Shown here: positions 46,061 through 55,755 of the stretch, in pieces
How positions within the stretch are numbered: position 1 is the stretch's first letter
Layout of the letters: the number at the start of each line of letters is the position of its first letter
Assembly: GCA_002898275.1 (NCBI GenBank)
Contig: BEIQ01000005.1
Span: forward strand, 62,001 to 126,000
From: a bacterium HR40
GTDB taxonomy: Bacteria > Pseudomonadota > Alphaproteobacteria > Geminicoccales > Geminicoccaceae
DNA: 64,000 bases
Direction: 5' to 3'
Notes under the pieces: model-generated
The model's input: only the letters and a program-made list of their open reading frames with translations
Database searches by the model: none
What the model was told of the DNA's origin: nothing
Position numbers and translations under genes: made by a program

Positions 46061-47407
46061 ATGCGACGATCGGGAGTGCCTTCCCGTTTCCTTGGATGGC
46101 TCAGGCGGCTGGTCGGTGCCGGGGAGGTCAGTCGCCGCCTCCTGACCATGGTCTTCGGCGGCGTCGGCGGCCAGCTCGTCCTGGTCCTCGCCGCACCGCT
46201 GCTGACCCGTCTCTACGATCCGGCGGCCTTCGGCATCTTCGGGGTCATCAGCGGGATCGCGCTGGTGCTCGGGCCTCTCGCGCATGGGGGGTTCAACCAG
46301 GCGGTCGTGGTGGTGCGCAGGCAGGGCGAGGCCCTCAATCTGCTCGCGCTCTGCGCCCTCTCGGCGGTCTTCTGGACCGTTCTGACGAGCGGTGTGTTGC
46401 TGCTCGCCGGAGAGACCATGGCGCGCGCCCTCGATCTCGTGGCCGCGCCGCAGCTCCTCTGGTTGCTCCCCCTCGAGATCCTGATCCTCGCCCTCGCCCT
46501 CGCCCTCGAATTCTGGGTCTTGCGACACAACCGGTTCGGCTTGGCGGCGATGGCTCTCGGCCTGCGCTCGGTAGGCCAGCTCGCCGTGCAGCTGATCTCC
46601 TTCCCGCTCGCCGCCGGAGCCGGACTCGTCCTGGGCTATGTGGCGGGGGATCTGGTGCGCCTCCTGTGTCTGTTGCCCCTCGATCGGGAAGAGCTGAAGC
46701 GTCTGCGGAAACGAGTGAGGTGGCGACGGATCCTGGCGATGGCCCGTCGACACAGGGCCTATCTCGTTTTCAACACACCGGCGGTGTTCTTGCAGAATCT
46801 CAACCGGATGCTGCCGATGACCTGCCTCGCCTTGTTCTACGGGGCGACGGCAGCCGGCCTCTACGCCTTGGTGCAGAAGATCCTCATGCTGCCGGCGCAG
46901 CTCGTCGCCAATGCGGCGGCCAAGGTGGCGGTGCTGGAATTGGTCCAGCGCGAACGCCGGCATCATCCGACCTTGGTGCGCAAGATCGTCGTCACCTCCC
47001 TGCTCTGGAACAGCCTGGCCTTTCTTCCAGTCCTGCTGTTCGGCGGCCCGATCTTCGCCATGGTGTTCGGCGAGTCTTGGCGAGAGGCCGGTCTCTATGC
47101 CGCGTGGCTGGTGCCGTTCGCCGTGCTCCGGTTCGCCAATCTCGCTCTCTCCCAGACCCTCAACATCTACGCCCGTCAGGATGTGAATTTGCTCTGGTCA
47201 TCGACGGCCTTGCTGTCCTCGGCTGTCGTGCTCGGACTGGCGGTAGCCCTGGGATGGGAGCCCATCGTTCTGGTCGCCGTGCACGGGCTCGTCGCAGCTG
47301 CAGTGCAGGGCGGGCACCTGCTGGCGACCTGGCGCGTGGTGACCGGCGGTCGGGAGATCGAGGCGATATTGGGGATGGAAGACAGCAGCGGGAAGAAGGG
47401 GACATGA
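46061..47407 (+). CDS. Polysaccharide flippase (Wzx/MATE-like)
   Basis: A 448-aa membrane protein with around 12 transmembrane helices. The start, LLTMVFGGVGGQLVLVLAAPLLTRLYDPAAFGIFG, matches the RfbX/Wzx polysaccharide transporter family, which moves lipid-linked repeat units across the inner membrane. ATG 46061 has GAGG 6 nt upstream. Its stop overlaps the next gene's start as ATGA, coupling it to the asparagine-synthase-like protein. With the Wzy-type protein (54130) and Wzz-kinase (62096), a Wzx/Wzy pathway is nearly complete. Confidence 0.88.
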   Translation: MRRSGVPSRFLGWLRRLVGAGEVSRRLLTMVFGGVGGQLVLVLAAPLLTRLYDPAAFGIFGVISGIALVLGPLAHGGFNQAVVVVRRQGEALNLLALCALSAVFWTVLTSGVLLLAGETMARALDLVAAPQLLWLLPLEILILALALALEFWVLRHNRFGLAAMALGLRSVGQLAVQLISFPLAAGAGLVLGYVAGDLVRLLCLLPLDREELKRLRKRVRWRRILAMARRHRAYLVFNTPAVFLQNLNRMLPMTCLALFYGATAAGLYALVQKILMLPAQLVANAAAKVAVLELVQRERRHHPTLVRKIVVTSLLWNSLAFLPVLLFGGPIFAMVFGESWREAGLYAAWLVPFAVLRFANLALSQTLNIYARQDVNLLWSSTALLSSAVVLGLAVALGWEPIVLVAVHGLVAAAVQGGHLLATWRVVTGGREIEAILGMEDSSGKKGT

Positions 47408-49074
47408 CGACAGCGACCCATTCTCCCGGGGACGTCGCCCTCGCTCCGCACACGATGCCGGAGGCGGTCGCCACGCGGTTTCGCTTGCCCCATGTCGAGA
47501 CCTCCCGGTTCATCGCCTTCTGGTTGGGGCTGCCGATGCGAACGGGAGCGGAGGATTCGAGCGCAGCGGTGGCGGCGGCTCTGGCGGACGTCGACGATGT
47601 TGCGGACCGCGGGATCGCGGATCTGGACGGGATGTTCGTCCTTCTCGTCTACGACAAGCGCGGCAAGACCTGGTCGGTTTATGGCGATTCCAATGGAATC
47701 CTGCCGTTGTATTATGACGATATCGGATGTTCGACGTCGATCCTCGGCATGCTGTCGGATCGGACATACACGATAGATGATTTGGACCGTCGGGCGGTGG
47801 TCGATTTCTATCTCCACGGGGTGGTGCTTTCGCGCCGGACGCTGTTGCGTTCCGTTCATCGTCTCCCGCGACGCACCGTCCTCGTCCTGAGGAGGGAGGG
47901 AGGGGCAGCGGTGCGACCGCTGCAGGACGTGGCGAGGGCGGCGGAGGACTCCGAGACCTGCGTCGAGCGGTACTTCGCCGACCATGCCCGGCTGCTCGGC
48001 CAGCGACGGGTCACCGTGCTGCTGACGGGCGGCAGCGACAGCCGCTGGCTGTTTTGCCTGGCACGGCATCATCTCGCGCGCTTTCGGACGGTGATCGCCG
48101 GCGAGCCGCATTCGGCCGAGGTCGCGGTTGCCGAAAAGGTGGCGGCGACGGCGGAGGTGAGCCTCGATGTCGTTCCGGAGACAGTCGCGAACATCGACGA
48201 AGACCTCGAGACGATGTTTCTCGATGGGGACGGTGTCGTCAATCTCGTTCAGCATCATCGGACGTGGCAGATGGCTTGCCACGAGAGTGCGCTAGGTCAA
48301 GATGTCTTGATCCATGGTGGGGGAGGTGAATTTTTCCGCGATACGTTTAGTTACCAGGATATACCGATATACGTCGGTAAACCTAACATCGAAAAATTCT
48401 ATCGCTTGAGGCTTTCGCTATCGTCTGCCGTCCCGCCTTTCACCGAACCGGTATACGTTCGAGAGATCAGGAGAGAGGTACTGGATAGGATGCACGGCAT
48501 AGCCAGTGCCGACAAGCACAGGACCTACAACGAGATCTACCTGATCATGAAGGCGCCCTGGATATTCGGCGGCGTTTACGCCATGTACCGGCGCAGAGGG
48601 CTCCACGTCTTTGCCCCGTTCCTCGACGGGAGGAATGTCGCCGTCGCCCTCGCCCGACCGATTGCGCAAAAGATGCTCCATCGTTGGCATCGGCGTGTTG
48701 TCTCCCGCCGATGCCCGCAACTTGCGCGTATTCCCATGACCACCGGCATGACCCTCTCGGATGCCCCGCTCGACATGCTCGTCGATGCCGCGGCCTATAT
48801 GCGCGACGTCTCGCTTCGGGTCGTCAACAAGCTCGCCCGCCGGTGGTGGGGACGGTCGCCATTCGCGATGGGAGCCAGCGCCGTGGGCCGCCATCCCGAT
48901 CTCGCCGAGGCCGTGCGGGGCGCCCGGGTCACGGAACGGGCCCTCGGGGCGCTCGCCGCGGCAGGAATCCTGCACCGTGACCAGGCGCGGGAACGAGCTC
49001 TGGCGGTCGAGGAATTGGGGCGGCTCGTCACCGTGGGACTGCTGGTCGAGCGGTTGACCGTCGGCACGCCGTGA
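47404..49074 (+). CDS. Asparagine-synthase-like protein lacking the glutaminase cysteine
   Basis: A 556-aa protein. Residues about 70-110 (LDGMFVLLVYDKRGKTWSVYGDSNGILPLYY) match the class II glutaminase core of AsnB. The protein begins M-T-T, so the essential Cys at position 2 is missing and glutaminase activity is unlikely. The synthase half has the pyrophosphatase loop LLTGGSDSR (S211-x-S213), where AsnB usually has SGGxDS. It probably adenylates a carboxylate for amide formation on a sugar or peptide, using free ammonia or an amine. Part of it (48300-48560) is AT-richer than flanking DNA. Coupled to the flippase. Confidence 0.8.
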   Translation: MTTATHSPGDVALAPHTMPEAVATRFRLPHVETSRFIAFWLGLPMRTGAEDSSAAVAAALADVDDVADRGIADLDGMFVLLVYDKRGKTWSVYGDSNGILPLYYDDIGCSTSILGMLSDRTYTIDDLDRRAVVDFYLHGVVLSRRTLLRSVHRLPRRTVLVLRREGGAAVRPLQDVARAAEDSETCVERYFADHARLLGQRRVTVLLTGGSDSRWLFCLARHHLARFRTVIAGEPHSAEVAVAEKVAATAEVSLDVVPETVANIDEDLETMFLDGDGVVNLVQHHRTWQMACHESALGQDVLIHGGGGEFFRDTFSYQDIPIYVGKPNIEKFYRLRLSLSSAVPPFTEPVYVREIRREVLDRMHGIASADKHRTYNEIYLIMKAPWIFGGVYAMYRRRGLHVFAPFLDGRNVAVALARPIAQKMLHRWHRRVVSRRCPQLARIPMTTGMTLSDAPLDMLVDAAAYMRDVSLRVVNKLARRWWGRSPFAMGASAVGRHPDLAEAVRGARVTERALGALAAAGILHRDQARERALAVEELGRLVTVGLLVERLTVGTP

Positions 49075-49082
49075 GGCGGCAG

Positions 49083-49111
49083 GCCGGGGGCGGCGGCCAG
49101 CCGCCCCCGGC
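49083..49111. terminator. Bidirectional GC hairpin between convergent genes
   Basis: GCCGGGGGCGGC pairs with GCCGCCCCCGGC around a 5-nt loop, between the asparagine-synthase-like and lyase genes. There is no long U-tract, but its position between converging 3' ends supports a terminator. Confidence 0.65.
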
Positions 49112-49117
49112 AAGAGG

Positions 49118-52100
49118 TCATGGAGCGAAGGGACCGACGTCGCTGCGGCCGAGCTTGACTGGCGTATAGGGCGGGATGTCCGAAGTCGGACGCACGACAG
49201 TGCCGGTGTGCAGCTCGTATTGAATGGCACCGGTGTGGGCCTCGATCACGCAATCCTTGGCAGGGTAGGTCTCCGTCGCCACCCATTTTTTGCCGACGAC
49301 CACCGATCCCTGGTTGTGCGCTACCCGTACCCGCAACGCCCGCCCGCGTTCATCGTCCGAGATGTTGGCCTCGCGATTGCCGGCCATGAGGAATATACCT
49401 TGCGAATTGACGAAACGGTTGTTCGCAATGATATGGTCGGAATCTCTCACCGTGATGTATCTCCAGTCTTCGAACCAGTTGCCGACGACCTTGCTCTCCC
49501 AACCACATCTGAGCTCGAGGAAACCCTGGCTGTTGATGAATGTGTTGTACTGGAACGTCGTCTTCGTCCCCTTCGTCGCCACCGATGCGCCGAGGCTGTC
49601 CAAGAAATTCTCGAAACGGTTGTATTCGATGAGCGCATAGGTCGGGATGTGCGACCTCAACCCGGTTGTCGTCACGACCAGTGCCGTGTTGAATCCGGAC
49701 CAGTAGTCGTTGGGATTGGGTTTGGTCCCGAAATCGTGGATCCAGTTGCGATCGATCCGAGCATAGGTGTGCGTCCGATCGCTTCTCGTGTCCACCACGA
49801 TGGCCCGTCGGACGGTTCCCGCAGGCTCGGAGCCATCGAACGGCCGCACCGTCACATCGCAGTGATCGAGGCGCCCTCGCGTCCCGTCATAGCGGAACTG
49901 AATGACCGCATTGCGCGTGCTGTCGCGGAAGGTGCAGCGGGTCACCCGATTGTCGGAGCCGGCGATCACCACCCCGCTGTCAGGGCCCGCAAAGGCCAGG
50001 CCATAGAGCACCCCGCAAGAGCCGGAAAGGGTGAAGCTGCCGCTGAATGTGGCGCCCAGCAGGGATTGCGCCCGGACGACGATCGGTCGGTCAGCGGTCG
50101 CCTGGGCCTGCAGCTCGAAGTTCCCGGCATAGAGACCGTTCGCCAGTCGGATGAGATCGCCCGGTCGCGCCGCGGCGAGGGCCGCTTGCAGCTGCGCCGC
50201 GGTCGCCACCTCGACCGTCCGCAGCGGTGGAGGCAGCTCGTTCGCCGGAGCCGGAGTGACTTGCACCCGCACGCGTCCCGATGCCACATGGCCAGCGGCG
50301 TCGCGGATCGTGAACGGGACGACATCCTCCCCGACGAAGCCGGCGAACGGCGCATAGCGCAGGCGGTTGTCGACGATCGAGGCGACACCGTGCGTCGGGA
50401 CGCCGACGCCGGTCAGGCGCAGCGGCAACCCTTCGGGGTCGTGAGCGGCCGCGACCACGTCGATATCGACGGTGAGGCCGGTCGGAGTCGCGGCTTCGAG
50501 GGTGCGGGCGAGGGGCGGAAAATCGGCCATCTCCGGCCGTTCCTCCTCGCCCGCCACATAGAGCCGCCACGGGGTATGGACATTGTCGGCCTCGAGGGCG
50601 AGGCGGGTGGCGGACGGCACCGAGGCGGACAGGCGCACCGTATCGATGAGTCCCACCCACGAGCGCGCCGTGTTGAGACGGCCGAGACCCACGCTCAGAG
50701 GCTCTCCCACAACCATCCGGGTCCGTCCGGTAGCCGCCACTCCCGGCTGTCCACCCGTGCCCGTGTCGAGCCCCACCCAGCTTGGCGCGGCGGCTCGCCC
50801 GTCGATCCACAGGGTCGGGAGCTCGCCACTGCGCCAGGAGCCCGCCACGACCATCGGGGTCGGACGTTGTGCATCCGCCGGTCCCTCCACCTGCGCGCTG
50901 CCGGCGGTGGTGAGGACGCTGAACTTGATGGTCTTGGGCGCCTGTCCGAAGTAGCCGGGGTTGGTGTAGAGCAAGGAAAGGCCGAGGCTGCCCACGGATG
51001 CCGTCGGGCTGCCTTGCTGGAGGATCCGTGCCGGGCGGGGGCTATCGACGAGGGTCGCGTCCGCCTGGACGATCGCACTCACACAGATGGCGTCGAGGCC
51101 ATCGAGGAAAGTGGCGTCGGCGAGGCGTAGATCTCCCGTACCGTCGAACCTCCCCGCCGGACCCACCAGTTCCGCCGCGGTCACCCCGCTCGCCACGAGA
51201 TCCCGCCCATGGCCACTGCGATCCCGGCCGGTCACGGGATCCCATACGGCGAGATAGTCCTGCCAAGTGGCGGCAGGATCCGCCTCGCTCGCAGCGAGTT
51301 CGGGTTTGCCATAGTAAAGGAAGAGGGTGAGGTTCCGGGCGATGTCCCAGCTCGGAATGCGGACCCAGGCGACGAGCGTTCCGGTCGCGGGATCGTAATG
51401 CTCGAGGTCGTGGGGGAGCCGGGTGCCGTCCGCATCCTCGAAGCGCAGATCGAACCCTTGCGGACTCTCCACTTGGCCGCCGCGGGCGACGTCCTTGAGC
51501 CAGTCTCCCTGTTCGCGCACGAGCAGCACGAAACCCGAGACCGTCTCGTGCGCCGTTTGCCGGGCCGGCAGCAGGATGCGCCGGCGGCGGCGGAAACCAT
51601 TGGCGAAGGTGGCCATCGGCGGGCTCGCCGGCGTGACGGCGATCCGCACGGTGCCGGTGGCGACCCCCCCGCGGCCGTCACTGAGGGTGAAGGTGAAGGA
51701 ATCCTCGCCGGTGAATCCGGCATCGGGGGTATAGAGGAGGCGACCGTCGGCCTCGAGGGCAAGGCGACCGTGGCGCGGCAGGGAGAAGTGCGTCAGGCGG
51801 AGCGGGTCGCCATCGGGATCGCTCGCCCGCAGGCGCGGATCGAAGAGGAGCGGTGTGTCCTGCGGCGTGGAAAGCGCGTCATCGTTGGCCACCGGCGGCA
51901 GATTGGGCCGGTTGACCGTCACCCGCACGGTGCCGGTCGCCAATCCCCCGCGGCTATCGCTGACGGTGAAAGCGAAGGAGTCCTCGCCGACGAACCCGGC
52001 ACGAGGGGTGTAGGTGAGGGTGCGATCGGCGTTCACCACGAGCCGGCCGTGGGCGGGAACGCTCAGGGCCTCGAGGCGCAGCGGATCGCCGTCGGGATCC

Positions 52101-52726
52101 CGGGCACAGGCGAGGGGGGCGAAGAGCGCTGGAGTGTCGGTTGTCACCTCGAGGGTGGCGTCGTCCACCACCGGCGGCTGGTTGGCGGTACCGACCCGCA
52201 CCGTCACCGTGCCCGTCGCCACCTCGCCACGGCCATCGCCGACCGTGTAGGTGAAGCGGTCGATGCCGGAAAAGCCGGCGGGCGGGCGATAGCGGATGCG
52301 GTCGGGAGCGAGGAAAGTGGCCGTACCGTGCGCCGGCGCGCCGATGGCGAGCAGCTGCAGGGGATCGCCATCGGGATCCCCATCGTTGGCCAGCACCGGG
52401 ATGTCGATGGAGGAGCCGTCGGAGCTCGCCGCTTCGTCGTCGCGGGCCACAGGTGGCGCATTGGGGGCGAGCACCGAGATGGTGACGGTGGCGGTGGCCG
52501 TAGCCCCTCCGGCGTCGCGGACGGTGTAGGTGAAGGAATCGACGCCGACAAAGCCGGGTGCCGGGGTGTAGGTGAGGGTGGAATCGGGATTGGCAACCAC
52601 TCTCCCCCGCGCCGGCTGGGTGAAGCCGTCGAGGACGAGCCCCGCGCCCGTGTCATTGGCGAGGGGGGCGATGATCACGGCGGTGTCGACGGGGGTGAGG
52701 GCGATGTCGGGAGCGGCAATGGGCAA
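49118..52726 (-). CDS. Large multidomain protein with PL6-type (chondroitinase-B/alginate lyase) domain
   Basis: A 1202-aa protein. Residues about 1-380 hold four cadherin/Ig-like repeats (each ending TLTYTP.AGFVGVDSFTYTV or similar, separated by DPDGDPL). Then come a DUF2341-like segment (about 385-490), a LamG-like segment (about 500-720) and a fifth Ig-like repeat (about 730-840). A C-terminal parallel beta-helix (850-1200) begins VATAAQLQAALAAARPGDLIRLANG as in PL6 lyases. It would cleave a uronic-acid polysaccharide. No classical signal peptide is seen; the start is TTG 52726 with GGGAGA upstream. Repeats and calcium-type DPDGD motifs suggest type I secretion. Confidence 0.82.
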   Translation of the reverse strand: MPIAAPDIALTPVDTAVIIAPLANDTGAGLVLDGFTQPARGRVVANPDSTLTYTPAPGFVGVDSFTYTVRDAGGATATATVTISVLAPNAPPVARDDEAASSDGSSIDIPVLANDGDPDGDPLQLLAIGAPAHGTATFLAPDRIRYRPPAGFSGIDRFTYTVGDGRGEVATGTVTVRVGTANQPPVVDDATLEVTTDTPALFAPLACARDPDGDPLRLEALSVPAHGRLVVNADRTLTYTPRAGFVGEDSFAFTVSDSRGGLATGTVRVTVNRPNLPPVANDDALSTPQDTPLLFDPRLRASDPDGDPLRLTHFSLPRHGRLALEADGRLLYTPDAGFTGEDSFTFTLSDGRGGVATGTVRIAVTPASPPMATFANGFRRRRRILLPARQTAHETVSGFVLLVREQGDWLKDVARGGQVESPQGFDLRFEDADGTRLPHDLEHYDPATGTLVAWVRIPSWDIARNLTLFLYYGKPELAASEADPAATWQDYLAVWDPVTGRDRSGHGRDLVASGVTAAELVGPAGRFDGTGDLRLADATFLDGLDAICVSAIVQADATLVDSPRPARILQQGSPTASVGSLGLSLLYTNPGYFGQAPKTIKFSVLTTAGSAQVEGPADAQRPTPMVVAGSWRSGELPTLWIDGRAAAPSWVGLDTGTGGQPGVAATGRTRMVVGEPLSVGLGRLNTARSWVGLIDTVRLSASVPSATRLALEADNVHTPWRLYVAGEEERPEMADFPPLARTLEAATPTGLTVDIDVVAAAHDPEGLPLRLTGVGVPTHGVASIVDNRLRYAPFAGFVGEDVVPFTIRDAAGHVASGRVRVQVTPAPANELPPPLRTVEVATAAQLQAALAAARPGDLIRLANGLYAGNFELQAQATADRPIVVRAQSLLGATFSGSFTLSGSCGVLYGLAFAGPDSGVVIAGSDNRVTRCTFRDSTRNAVIQFRYDGTRGRLDHCDVTVRPFDGSEPAGTVRRAIVVDTRSDRTHTYARIDRNWIHDFGTKPNPNDYWSGFNTALVVTTTGLRSHIPTYALIEYNRFENFLDSLGASVATKGTKTTFQYNTFINSQGFLELRCGWESKVVGNWFEDWRYITVRDSDHIIANNRFVNSQGIFLMAGNREANISDDERGRALRVRVAHNQGSVVVGKKWVATETYPAKDCVIEAHTGAIQYELHTGTVVRPTSDIPPYTPVKLGRSDVGPFAP

Positions 52727-52912
52727 GGCGGATCTCCCGGATGTCTTAGGTCCACATTCCTACTATAGGTTTTTCAACCGAAGGTCAAGCGATGCCGGGC
52801 GATGCGGCAAGCGGCGGTGGAAAAGAGGAGAAGGGGAGGGGTCGGCCGAGGGAATAAGGAGAGAAGCAGCCCGTCTTGGCTGTGGATCCTGCGACCGAAA
52901 GGCGGGTTGCCG

Positions 52913-53908
52913 ATGACGGTTCTCAACCCAGACAAGCGGCGCGCGCGGAGTGGGGCCATCCTCGCGCGCGCGGCCATGGCCTCGGCGCTCTTGGTTGCGG
53001 CCCATGCCCCGGCTGCCACCCGAGCGGCATCGACGGACCCGTCGGCCGTGCCGTGGAATTCCGGCGTCTCCTGTTTTTACCAGTCGGGTTTCGACCTCGC
53101 GGCCTTCGCCGCTTGGCGGGGCAGTCCGGTGCGGGCGCTGCACGGCTGGGCCGGCAAGGATCTGGCGGCCGCACCGGCCTATTTCGCGGGCGGCTCCTAT
53201 GGTCAGTTCCTGCGCCGCAATCCGGCGGTGATCGCCATCAGCACGCCGCTGCTGCCCGCTGGCGGCACCCTCGGGCAGTGCGCAGCTGGCGCCTACGACT
53301 CCCTCTTCCGGCAGATCGGCGAGATCATCGCCCGTCGGGGCCGCCCGGACACGATCTTGCGCCTCGGCTGGGAGATGAACCTCCGATGGGCTTCGTGGAG
53401 TGCGGTGCCCGATCCGGAAGCCTATAAGGCCTGTTTTCGTCGGGCCGTTCAGGCCATCCGTTCCACCCTTCCCGGAGCGCGCATCGATTGGACCTTGGGC
53501 CGCGGCAACAAGATGACGGACTGGACCCTCGCCTATCCGGGCGACGACGTCGTCGATATCATCGGCCTGTCCTACTACGATCGAGCCCCGTCCATCAAAA
53601 CCGAAGCCGATTGGGACAAATATGCCCGGATGTCGCCGACGGCACGGACCACGGGGATCCTCACCGTGATCGATTTCGCCCGTGCTCGCGGCAAAAAGGT
53701 AGCTGTGGGCGAATGGGCCGTTTCCGACGGCATATACGACGGTTTCGACAATCCCCTATTCGTGACGAAAATGCACGAGACATTCATGGCGAACAAAGAT
53801 ATCATCGCATACGAGACATATTACAATTGCGGGAGCAATGGTGTCTACAAGATCTATCCAGAATTCCACAATCCCAAGGCCGCTGCGGCCTATCGTCAGC
53901 TTTGGTGA
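52913..53908 (+). CDS. Secreted GH26-like glycoside hydrolase
   Basis: A 331-aa exported hydrolase with a signal peptide (about 1-39). LRLGWEMNLRW supplies the acid/base glutamate E154 followed by Asn, and VAVGEWAV supplies the nucleophile E267. DIIGLSYYD lies between. This matches GH26-type (beta-mannanase/xylanase-like) enzymes, here used in an exopolysaccharide locus to trim or release polymer. It is divergent from the PL6-type lyase. Its 3' end is AT-richer than the start. ATG 52913 is chosen because the signal peptide begins there. Confidence 0.83.
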   Translation: MTVLNPDKRRARSGAILARAAMASALLVAAHAPAATRAASTDPSAVPWNSGVSCFYQSGFDLAAFAAWRGSPVRALHGWAGKDLAAAPAYFAGGSYGQFLRRNPAVIAISTPLLPAGGTLGQCAAGAYDSLFRQIGEIIARRGRPDTILRLGWEMNLRWASWSAVPDPEAYKACFRRAVQAIRSTLPGARIDWTLGRGNKMTDWTLAYPGDDVVDIIGLSYYDRAPSIKTEADWDKYARMSPTARTTGILTVIDFARARGKKVAVGEWAVSDGIYDGFDNPLFVTKMHETFMANKDIIAYETYYNCGSNGVYKIYPEFHNPKAAAAYRQLW

Positions 53909-53973
53909 ACCGGAACGGGTGGATTGCGCCCGGCAGGCAGCGACGAGAACGCGCGCGAGGAATCCTGCTATCC

Positions 53974-54071
53974 CCCGCCGCCCTCGGCGGCGGGCGGACC
54001 GGTGGGGGGCGCCTCTCTCTCCTTTCCTGCACCGCACGCCCGATGCCAGGCGAGGGGTTTTTGGCCTCGCC
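53974..54071. terminator. Two hairpins between convergent genes
   Basis: A 9-bp stem CCCGCCGCC-CTC-GGCGGCGGG (53974-53994) and a 7-bp stem GGCGAGG (54049-54055)/CCTCGCC (54065-54071) with a T-rich loop lie in the 221 bp between the GH26-like and Wzy-type genes. They are probable transcription terminators, one for each direction. Confidence 0.55.
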
Positions 54072-54129
54072 AGGGGGATGGGCCTCTCGGCCGGGGCGAC
54101 GGTCCCCCTCCCGCTCTGACAGGGGGTGT

Positions 54130-55512
54130 CTACGAGCGGACGAATTTCGGCAGCACCGGCAGCGCCGAGCCACTCTCGGCGCGCCGCCGTCGGGAGGTGT
54201 CCAGCGAAGATCGTCGCGCCGGCGAGGGGGACTCGAGCGGTGGACAGGTCATGAGGGCGATGGACATCATGAGGACATCGTGGCGGATCAGATCCTGACT
54301 GCCCATACTGGCGACGAATGCAGTGAAGAACACTGCACCGACGATCATCATGACAGGATCGGTGGATAGGCGCCGAACCGACATATTGCGCAACCCCGTC
54401 CACACGAACAAACCGAAGAATATGAGGCCGATCACGCCATAGTTCACGAGAATCTCGAGTATGATATTGTGCGGATGTGCCCCGGGCATTTCGCCTCGTC
54501 CGTCGACCATGTTGAAGCCAGCCATCCCGAGCCCGATCCACGGCGAAGAGTACCAGTGCTCCAGGGCCGATGTGAAATACTGCACGCGATCCCTTCGCAG
54601 GCTTATCTCGGGATTTTCGAGATAGCGCAGATAGGACAACGCGCGATTGAGCGTCGTCAGCTCGACGCCAGCGTTCACGATGATGACGAGGCCGATCGCG
54701 ACGGCGACGACGACGACGAAGATGATGCCCTGCGATGTCCACAGGCGCGGACGGCCGCGAGCCGATGGCAGGTTCATCACCAGCATGACGAACAGGCAGC
54801 CCCCGAGGGCACTCAGCAGGGCGCCCCGGCTGCCGCCGACGAGCAGGAACAGGAAGCCGACGGCGCAGAGAGACGCCGAGAGCAGCTGCTTGGCCGACCA
54901 CAGGCGCGAGAGCGACGCGATTCCGAAGAGGACCACCGATCCGAACGCCACCGAATATCCGACACGATTGTACGCTCGGGAATTGGTCGTGCCCTCTATG
55001 GCAGTGGCCATAGTGTACTTGAAATTGCCATGAAAATACGAAATCCAAAGGCCAGCAAACGACAGCAGTACGGCCATGATCGCGAACACGATAATCATGC
55101 GGACGACACGCGTCCGATCCCGCGCGACGACGAATGACGTGGCGACGATGAACCACAGCAGGAACGTCAGTTCGTACATGAGGATCTGCTTGGCGAGCAC
55201 CCGCGACGGTGACCAGCCCATGCTGGCGATCGTCCAGGCCACGAACATCAAATAGGCGGATGCGGTCGCCATGCCGGGAAGATAGAGGCCGTGCCGCCAG
55301 ACGATGGCGGCGCCGATCGGTACGGCGATCGCCGCCGGGACGATGGCGAGGGGAAAGGGGGGATGCCAGGGGATGAAGAATTGCACGGCATCGGCGAAGG
55401 CGGACAGAATCACCAAGCACTCGAAGCTGAACAGGGCCGCCAGGATCTGCCGTGACCAATAGAGGCGCCCGGGCGCCGACGTCACGGGTGAGACGAAGGA
55501 CGGTCTCGACAT
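54130..55512 (-). CDS. O-antigen polymerase/ligase family membrane protein (Wzy-type)
   Basis: A 460-aa membrane protein with about 11-12 helices. The Wzy_C-type periplasmic loop contains R-rich residues and GLGMAGFNMVDG...GAHPHNIILEILVNYGVIG, the H-N-x-x-L-E signature of the O-antigen ligase/polymerase family. It would polymerise repeat units flipped by Wzx. The C-terminal 35 residues are polar and basic. Part of the gene (54280-55270) is AT-richer than its neighbours. ATG 55512 follows GGGGAGAG. Confidence 0.87.
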   Translation of the reverse strand: MSRPSFVSPVTSAPGRLYWSRQILAALFSFECLVILSAFADAVQFFIPWHPPFPLAIVPAAIAVPIGAAIVWRHGLYLPGMATASAYLMFVAWTIASMGWSPSRVLAKQILMYELTFLLWFIVATSFVVARDRTRVVRMIIVFAIMAVLLSFAGLWISYFHGNFKYTMATAIEGTTNSRAYNRVGYSVAFGSVVLFGIASLSRLWSAKQLLSASLCAVGFLFLLVGGSRGALLSALGGCLFVMLVMNLPSARGRPRLWTSQGIIFVVVVAVAIGLVIIVNAGVELTTLNRALSYLRYLENPEISLRRDRVQYFTSALEHWYSSPWIGLGMAGFNMVDGRGEMPGAHPHNIILEILVNYGVIGLIFFGLFVWTGLRNMSVRRLSTDPVMMIVGAVFFTAFVASMGSQDLIRHDVLMMSIALMTCPPLESPSPARRSSLDTSRRRRAESGSALPVLPKFVRS

Positions 55513-55755
55513 GCGACTCTCCCCACGGCGGCACCGGATGGCCACCGGCGGTGGACCATGGCGTTCGCGGTCGTCGGGTGCCGACGGCCGAGTGCCGGAC
55601 CGCGCACCCGAAGGAGGCGAGCTGCGGCGGCGACGGATGGCCGACCACCGTCGAGGCCGGAGACCGCGTAGGATCCCCCTCCCGCTGAGCCGAGGGCGAG
55701 CGGCGAGGAGGGGGGCGGGATCTGCGGCCACGGCACCCGAACGTGCCCCTCGAGC

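Noticed and set aside
51209-52768. 519-aa plus-strand open frame opposite the lyase
   Set aside because: Repetitive composition mirrors the antisense strand of the Ig-like repeats; no ribosome binding site or domain.
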